NCBI RefSeq assembly: GCF_000058485.1 | Contig: NC_008278.1 | Location: 3,838,962-3,902,961, forward strand | Origin: Frankia alni ACN14a | GTDB taxonomy: Bacteria; Actinomycetota; Actinomycetes; Frankiales; Frankiaceae | Reading direction: 5' to 3' | DNA: 64,000 bases | Part shown: piece by piece, positions 58,839 through 64,000 of the stretch | Layout of the letters: each line of letters opens with the position of its first letter | Position numbering within the stretch: position 1 is the first letter of the stretch | The notes under the pieces: generated by a model | Database searches by the model: none | Told to the model about the DNA's origin: nothing | What the model saw: only the letters and a program-made list of their open reading frames with translations | Translations under genes and position numbers: made by a program

Positions 58839-59726
58839 TCAGGTCTCGGGCGGGAACCCGGCGGCGGGCAGGCCGAGGGCGCGGATCACCGCGGCGGCGT
58901 CCGTCACGCCGGCGGCCTGCTCCGGGCTCAGCGCACCGAGCGGCGAGCCCGCGACCCGCTCCCACACCACGGCCATCGCCTCGAACAGCTCCGACGGCAG
59001 GCCCGCGGCGGCCTGGGTCGCGGCGATCTCCCGCATCTCGGTGACGTAGCGGTCCGCCTTGCTCGCCGACAGCGCGAGCCACGATCCGAGCTCGGCGACC
59101 TGGGCCGGGAACGTCGGCGCCACGTCGTCGAGCATCGCGTCGAGCACCCCGGCCCGCTGCGCCGCCGCGGTCGCCTGCAGGAAGAGGGCGGCGAGTCCCT
59201 TGTAGAGGCTCGCCGTGCTCATCTTCAGCGCGCTCGCGGCACCCACGGGACCCGCCAGGACGCGCGGTTCGAGCCGAGGATGGGCCAGCGCGGCGATCTC
59301 ACCGGCCCGCGGACCACTCAGGTACAGCCGGGTGCGCGCCCGCGTGGAGGCGGCCCGCGGCGGCGGCCCGGAAATCGACCCATCGACGAGGTCCAGCCCG
59401 CCCAGGGCCTGCCCCACCCGCGCGAGCGTCGCCGGGGAGACCGCGTTGAGGTCGGCGACCAGCGGGGTCACCCCCGCCGCGGCGGCCGACCGGCGGATCG
59501 CCCCGGCCACGGCGAGGGCCTCGCCCGGCGGCACCACCGACAGCACGACGTCCGCCGCCTCGACCGCCGCGTCGAGAGAGTCGACGAGATCCAGCCCGTC
59601 CGCGAGCGCGCGGGTCCGCTGCGAGCGGCCCGCCACGCAGGCCAGGACCCGGGCGCCGCCTTCGGCGTAGCCGCGCCCCAGCGCCGAGCCCATCGCGCCG
59701 GGGCTCACAATCGCCACCGCCACCAC
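58839..59726 (-). CDS. NAD(P)-dependent 6-phosphogluconate/3-hydroxyisobutyrate-dehydrogenase-like protein
   Basis: 295 residues from one of two GTG codons. The Rossmann start is V-A-I-V-S-P-G-A-M-G-S-A-L-G, followed by S-V-V-P-P-G and D-L-N-A-V-S-P. The C-terminal helical part has A-L-K-M-S-T-A-S-L-Y-K-G, where the catalytic lysine sits. The set matches the DUF1932-type group of beta-hydroxyacid dehydrogenases. Substrate unknown. A 14-bp tandem array lies upstream. Confidence 0.85.
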   Translation of the reverse strand: MVAVAIVSPGAMGSALGRGYAEGGARVLACVAGRSQRTRALADGLDLVDSLDAAVEAADVVLSVVPPGEALAVAGAIRRSAAAAGVTPLVADLNAVSPATLARVGQALGGLDLVDGSISGPPPRAASTRARTRLYLSGPRAGEIAALAHPRLEPRVLAGPVGAASALKMSTASLYKGLAALFLQATAAAQRAGVLDAMLDDVAPTFPAQVAELGSWLALSASKADRYVTEMREIAATQAAAGLPSELFEAMAVVWERVAGSPLGALSPEQAAGVTDAAAVIRALGLPAAGFPPET

Positions 59727-60232
59727 CCCGGCATCCCCCTTCGCGGCGCCACCCGGGCGGTGTACCCGGCGTCCTGCCGGCAACCCGGGCCCTGACGCAC
59801 GTGACGTCGGCGACGCAATACGATCCGAAATCGTGACTCGAACACCCTGATCCACGCTGTGTGAACCGCAAGCTGTGACCCGCAAGCTGTGACCCGAAAG
59901 CTGTGACCCGAAAACCGTGAACCGAAAGCCGTGAACCGAAAGCCGCGGTCCAGGATCTGTGATCCAGGATAGACGGTCGACCGGGTCGACCTGCCCGCCA
60001 CCGGCGGGCCCTTCTTGCGGCACGCCCGCGTGCCTGCCCGATCGGATTCGCACGGGGAGTCCGTGTTTGAGGCGTAGCTCCATCGGATGAACCACCATGG
60101 TGTGGTGGGCGTGGTCGGGCGTTGGCCGCCGGCAGGGGCGGCGAGCCCGCGGCGACGCTCGTCACCGGCGGGGATGGGCCCCGACGGCGCCGGCGACAGT
60201 CGGAGGATCGTGAGAACGGCGGTGCGGAGCAG
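59727..60232. other. Divergent intergenic region with 14-bp array
   Basis: About 500 bases, no gene. It holds the array at 59858-59941 and the promoters of the two flanking genes. Confidence 0.5.
59858..59941. repeat. 14-bp tandem repeat
   Basis: Six copies of GCTGTGACCCGAAA with gradual change (ACCGTGAACCGAAA at the other end). The unit is not a multiple of three. Located 130 bases upstream of the dehydrogenase-like gene. Confidence 0.85.
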
Positions 60233-61315
60233 ATGATCAGCGGTCAACCCCATGTGCGCGTCCTTCGCCCGGTCGCCCGCCCGCCGGACCCGTCCTCGGC
60301 CGGCTCTCCGCCCGCCATCCACCCGTCCACCAGAGTCCCGTCGGTCAGGATCATCCCTTCGACCCGAACCACGACCCCGCCGTCTCCCACACCCGCCCCA
60401 CCCCCCGCGACCGCCGACACCCGCGGCGGGTCGCCGGCAGCCCCACCGAACGCGGCGCCACCGAACGCGGCGCCACCGAACGCGGACCCGCCGATCGGGG
60501 CCCTACCGAGCGCGGACCCGCCGACCGCGGCCTCGCTGACCGTGGCCGCACCCAGGGTGGATTCGCCGAGTGTGGTCACGCCGAGTGCGGATTCGTGGAA
60601 CGCGCAATCGCCGCCGCCAGCGGACCGGGCGGAACCGCGGCAGGCCGCGGACCCCCCGGACCGCCCGGACGCGGGGGACAGCGGCGCGCCTGCCAGGACC
60701 GCCCGCTCTGCCACCGGGGCGGACCTCGACGGGGATGTGCGGGCCGCGGTTCTGCCGGCGGTGGCAGACCGTTCCGGGGAGGCCGCGGCCGGGACGGCAC
60801 CGGCAGCAGCGGAAGGCGCGCCAGTCACGTCGGGTGAGGACGCCGAACGCGGGGACGCGGCGGGTGAAGGGGATCGCGCGGTATCGCCCGGGCCACCATC
60901 CGAGAATGAGGACGAGGAGGACGGCACCGGCCCGTTGTGGGCCGCGCTGCGCGAGGACCGGTTCGTGCTGTCCCGCTGCCTCGACTGCCGGAGCTGGCTG
61001 CCACCGCGCCCGGAACGCTGCCGGCACTGCGCGGGGCCGACCGACTTCGCGCCGGCGGCCGGCACCGGCGTCGTCGAGAGCTACCTCGTCATCCGCCATC
61101 CCAGCGTGCCCGCCTTCGCCGGCCGCCCGCCGTACGTCCTCGCGCTGGTCACCCTGGACGAGGGGATCCGGCTGCCCGGCCGGCTCGACGGGGTTGCGCC
61201 GGGGGAGGCGAAGGTCGGCCAACCCGTCCGTGCGGCCTTCCACGCCCGCCCCGGCGCGGACACCCCCACCGTCCTCTTCCGCCCGCGCCGACCGGCGGCC
61301 ACCGGGGCTCGTTAG
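60233..61315 (+). CDS. DUF35/OB-fold zinc-ribbon protein with long disordered N-terminus
   Basis: 360 residues from an ATG with GGAG upstream. Only the last 130 fold: L-W-A-A-L-R-E-D-R-F, the zinc ribbon C-L-D-C and C-R-H-C, and the OB-fold end V-V-E-S-Y and H-P-S-V-P-A-F. Such proteins normally pair with a thiolase-like partner in acyl-CoA chemistry, and none is next to it. The first 230 residues are Pro/Ala-rich with 15-bp repeats (A-P-P-N-A). Family proteins are usually about 130-150 residues, so a downstream start cannot be excluded. Confidence 0.75.
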   Translation: MISGQPHVRVLRPVARPPDPSSAGSPPAIHPSTRVPSVRIIPSTRTTTPPSPTPAPPPATADTRGGSPAAPPNAAPPNAAPPNADPPIGALPSADPPTAASLTVAAPRVDSPSVVTPSADSWNAQSPPPADRAEPRQAADPPDRPDAGDSGAPARTARSATGADLDGDVRAAVLPAVADRSGEAAAGTAPAAAEGAPVTSGEDAERGDAAGEGDRAVSPGPPSENEDEEDGTGPLWAALREDRFVLSRCLDCRSWLPPRPERCRHCAGPTDFAPAAGTGVVESYLVIRHPSVPAFAGRPPYVLALVTLDEGIRLPGRLDGVAPGEAKVGQPVRAAFHARPGADTPTVLFRPRRPAATGAR

Positions 61316-61486
61316 TCCGAGCATCTTCCTGTGATCAAGTTGGCGGAGTGCGGAAGGCCCGCGTCGGCCGCTGTCGCCTATCCGGAGGGATAAATCGGAC
61401 ACCGATGCCCTCTGGACAGCCGGCATGCCGCGCTCGGCGGGACGCGGCACCAGGGCCTCTCCCCTGACGGCGAGCGGTCCACGCGG

Positions 61487-61735
61487 TCACCAGGGACAGG
61501 TGCCACCCTTCTCGCTCAGGAACAGGCCTGAACCTTCCTCGTGGCGGGCGAGCACCTGGGCGGCGATGCGGGCGCCGCCCTCGTCGGCGGTGTCGTGGCC
61601 GGTGTGGCCGTTGAGGTCGGTGGAGCAGAAGCCGGGGGACAGGGCGTTCGCGGTGATGCCGTCGGCGCGCAGGTGACGCGCGTCGACGAGGGTGATCGCG
61701 TTGAGGCGGTCGGCGTCTCCGCCGAGCCGCCGCCA
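61487..61735 (-). pseudogene. SDR gene 3' remnant
   Basis: About 82 codons without a start, reading L-R-A-D-G-I-T-A-N-A-L-S-P-G-F-C-S-T-D-L-N-G and ending G-G-T-C-P-W then stop. This is the C-terminal third of a carbonyl-reductase-type SDR. The nucleotide-binding and catalytic parts are gone. It lies 26 bases downstream of the dihydrolipoamide dehydrogenase gene. Confidence 0.7.
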
Positions 61736-61760
61736 CCGCTGCGCTGAGGGACCGGCCGGA

Positions 61761-63164
61761 TCAGAAGTTGATCATGTGGCCGGCGAGGCCGTGCAGCGCC
61801 TCCTTGACCGATTCGCCGAGCGTCGGGTGGGCGTGGACGTTGCGGGCGAGCTCGGCGACGGTGAGGTCCCAGCGCTGGGCGAGGGTGAGCTCGGGCAGCA
61901 GCTCGGTGACGTCCGGGCCGATGAGGTGCGCGCCGAGCAGCTCGCCGTACTTCGCGTCGCTGAGGATCTTCACGAAGCCGGCGGTCTCGCCGAGGCCGTG
62001 CGCCTTGCCGTTGGCCGAGAACGGGAACTTGGCGACCTTCACGTCGTAGCCGGCGTCGCGGGCCTGCGCCTCGGTGTAGCCGAAGCTGGCGACCTGCGGC
62101 TGGCAGTACGTCGCCCGCGGGATCATCACGTAGTCCAGCGGGTAGGTCTCGGCGTCGCCGATCGTCTCCGCGGCGATGATGCCCATGGCCTCGGCGGCGT
62201 GGGCGAGCATGAGCTTGGCCGTCACGTCGCCGATGGCGAAGATGTGCGGGACGTTGGTGCGGCAGTAGCCGTCGACGTCGATGGCGCCGCGCTCGGTCAG
62301 CGCCACGCCGGTGTTCTCCAGCCCGTAGCCGGTGACGTTCGGCCCGAAGCCGATCGCCTGGAGCACCTTCTCCGTCTCCAGCACCTTCGACACGCCGTCG
62401 GAGCCGGTCACGGTGACCTTCACCGTGTCGCCGGAGTCGTCGATCGAGTCGACCCGGGTCGAGGTCAGGATCGTGATGCCGGCCTTCTTGTAGTGCTTGG
62501 CGAGTTCGGCGGAGACCTCGGCGTCCTCCAGCGGCACCACCCGGTCGAGGAACTCGACGATCGTGACGTCGACGCCGTAGTTGCGCAGCACATAGCCGAA
62601 CTCGACGCCGATCGCCCCGGCGCCCGCGATGACGATGCTGCGCGGCAGTTCGGAGCTGAGGATCTGCTGCTCGTAGGTGACCACCCGCTCGGACAGCGAC
62701 GTGCCCGGCAGCAGTCGCGGCGTGGCGCCGGCGGCGATGATGACGTGGTCGAAGGTCACCGTGCTGGTCGCGCCGTCCGCGCCGGTGACCGACAGGGTGT
62801 GGTCGTCGACGAACGTGCCGCGCCCGGAGTACTCGGTGATGTTGTTCTTCTTCATCAGGAAGTGGACGCCCTTGACCCGGCCGTCCGCGACCTTCCGGCT
62901 GCGTTGGAACGCCGCGCCGTAGTCGACCGTGATCGATCCGTCGACGGAGATGCCGAACGTCTTGGCCTCGTGGGTGAGGGTGTGCACGAGCTCGGCGTTG
63001 CGCAGCAGCGCCTTCGACGGGATGCAGCCCACGTTCAGGCACACCCCGCCCCAGTACCGCTCCTCGACCACGGCCGTGGTCAGACCGAGCTGGGCGGCCC
63101 GGATCGCGGCCACATACCCGCCCGGACCCGCACCGAGCACCACTACGTCGAAATGTTCGCTCAC
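61761..63164 (-). CDS. lpdA: Dihydrolipoamide dehydrogenase (E3)
   Basis: 467 residues. FAD site [13 protein letters not shown], redox disulfide [16 protein letters not shown] site [13 protein letters not shown], and the C-terminal His-Glu pair in [10 protein letters not shown]. It reoxidises lipoyl groups of 2-oxoacid dehydrogenase complexes with NAD. The GTG at 63164 gives the family's usual N-terminus. No E1 or E2 gene is nearby, as is common in actinobacteria. Confidence 0.95.
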   Translation of the reverse strand: MSEHFDVVVLGAGPGGYVAAIRAAQLGLTTAVVEERYWGGVCLNVGCIPSKALLRNAELVHTLTHEAKTFGISVDGSITVDYGAAFQRSRKVADGRVKGVHFLMKKNNITEYSGRGTFVDDHTLSVTGADGATSTVTFDHVIIAAGATPRLLPGTSLSERVVTYEQQILSSELPRSIVIAGAGAIGVEFGYVLRNYGVDVTIVEFLDRVVPLEDAEVSAELAKHYKKAGITILTSTRVDSIDDSGDTVKVTVTGSDGVSKVLETEKVLQAIGFGPNVTGYGLENTGVALTERGAIDVDGYCRTNVPHIFAIGDVTAKLMLAHAAEAMGIIAAETIGDAETYPLDYVMIPRATYCQPQVASFGYTEAQARDAGYDVKVAKFPFSANGKAHGLGETAGFVKILSDAKYGELLGAHLIGPDVTELLPELTLAQRWDLTVAELARNVHAHPTLGESVKEALHGLAGHMINF

Positions 63165-63242
63165 AAGGGCAGCGTAACGATGCCGGCCGGCCCCCGGATT
63201 CCCGCCCACCCGGCGTTCGGTCACACCCGTCGGCCGCCCGGG

Positions 63243-64000
63243 TCAGCCATCCTCGGCGGCTCGTCCGGGAAGCGCGAGGGCGGGCAGCAGCCCGACCAGG
63301 ATGCTGGCGATCAGCAGCCAGAACGTGTGCGCGAAGGCGACGTGGGTCGGCGCCCCGGGGGAGCCGAGCTGGCCGGCGAGGAGCGTCGTGACTCCGGCGA
63401 CGCCGAGAGCGCCGCCGAGCTGGATCAGGATCCGGCTCGCCCCGCTGGCGTGGCCGATCTCGTGGCGGCTCAGGCCGTGGTAGGCCGCTGCGAGGGTGAG
63501 GACCGTGACGATGCCGATTCCCGCGCCGCGCACGAGCAGGCCGGCCGCGAGCAGTACTGCGTCGGCCGGCCCGTCGGTGACGCCGAAGGGAAGGGTGCCG
63601 GCGGCGGCCAGGGCGAGCCCGGCCAGCACCACTGTCCGGGTACCCAGCCGCGAGGTCAGTCGCCTGCTGGCGGAACGGGCGGCGAACGCGCCGACTCCCT
63701 GCAGGGCGAGCACCGTGCCGGTGGCGAGTGGGAAGTAGCCGACGACCTGGAGGTAGCGCGGCCATCCAGACCTGGCGTCCGCCGCAGCGGCGCACGGCCC
63801 AGCCGGTGCCGGGGATGGCGACGGCGGCGGCCATCGCGTAGCCCGTCACTACCCAGCCGATGGTCGTGACCGACACGTCGAAGGCGGTGGCGAGGCGATC
63901 GAGGGCGACGTTGACGATGGTGCTGTCGAGCAGCGGCAGCACGGCGCCGAGCAGCAGTGCGGCGACCAGGCGACTGTCGGCCTTCCCCGGCTCCGCCGTC
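63243..64000 (-). pseudogene. DHA2-type MFS transporter with internal deletion (5' end off the window)
   Basis: Reading from the right edge: L-P-L-L-D-S-T-I-V-N-V-A-L, G-W-V-V-T-G-Y-A-M-A-A-A-V and R-R-C-G-G-R-Q-V-W are helices 1-2 of a 14-helix drug exporter. Near 63755 the frame changes and the match jumps to Y-L-Q-V-V-G-Y-F-P-L-A-T-G-T-V-L-A-L-Q-G, which belongs to about helix 9. About 200 residues are missing. The C-terminal part from 63713 remains open for 156 codons. The transporter is very probably inactive. Confidence 0.75.

Noticed and set aside
60040-60120. tRNA-like short segment with GTAGCTCCATCGG
   Set aside because: No complete cloverleaf, no T-loop in place and no acceptor stem could be formed.

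Overview
The window is 64 kb of very GC-rich DNA with GTG/ATG starts, many 1-8 bp stop/start overlaps, and a gene content of short-chain dehydrogenases (SDR), acyl-CoA enzymes, CaiB CoA-transferases, F420/FMN (LLM) enzymes, TetR regulators and a mycofactocin locus. This points to a filamentous actinobacterium, most likely Frankia or a close relative. The genus is inferred from gene content, not proven. No rRNA, tRNA, CRISPR array, insertion sequence or phage gene was seen.

Layout: (1) 1-3869, a tight catabolic operon: SnoaL-like protein end, three SDRs and an F420-type LLM enzyme. (2) 3.9-9.6 kb, a mixed region: HxlR regulator with divergent enoyl-CoA hydratase, a methyltransferase remnant, a C-terminally anchored protein divergent from a glycosyltransferase, a RibD-like reductase, an SDR remnant and azlCD. 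(3) 9.9-15.8 kb, a double-TetR regulator divergent from a mycofactocin-type SDR, an aldehyde dehydrogenase and an AMP-dependent ligase. (4) 15.8-20.7 kb, a LivJ-like lipoprotein, a Gfo/Idh/MocA oxidoreductase and a second double-TetR protein. (5) 20.7-28.3 kb, a TetR divergent from a kinase-SDR-acyl-CoA dehydrogenase operon that resembles the 4-hydroxyacyl-CoA (Lva/ACAD11) pathway, two more TetRs, a short cis-prenyltransferase and a BKACE enzyme. (6) 29.1-31.0 kb, a cysteine-type leader peptide in front of a deleted ABC ATPase/monooxygenase locus. (7) 31.1-37.6 kb, mycofactocin mftA-mftB-mftC and, 3.4 kb away, mftD. (8) 37.9-64 kb, a second LivJ-like lipoprotein, a secreted lipase-like hydrolase, HAD and alpha/beta hydrolases, a PAP2 protein, a fused double CoA-transferase, an EgtC-like amidotransferase, a PAS-GGDEF protein, MarR plus an MFS-USP fusion, a single CoA-transferase, LysR, a CsbD-like protein, a P-loop kinase, a 3-hydroxyisobutyrate-dehydrogenase-like enzyme, a DUF35 protein, dihydrolipoamide dehydrogenase and a broken MFS gene.

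How the parts fit: mycofactocin is a peptide-derived redox cofactor used by dedicated SDRs such as the one at 11.9 kb. The maker genes (mftA, mftBC, mftD) and the BKACE gene each carry the same palindrome type, TGGCA-N5-TGCCA, in their promoters. This suggests one small regulon. Several loci are eroded: five to six gene remnants were found. Short tandem arrays are unusually common, either in frame inside genes or straddling stop codons.
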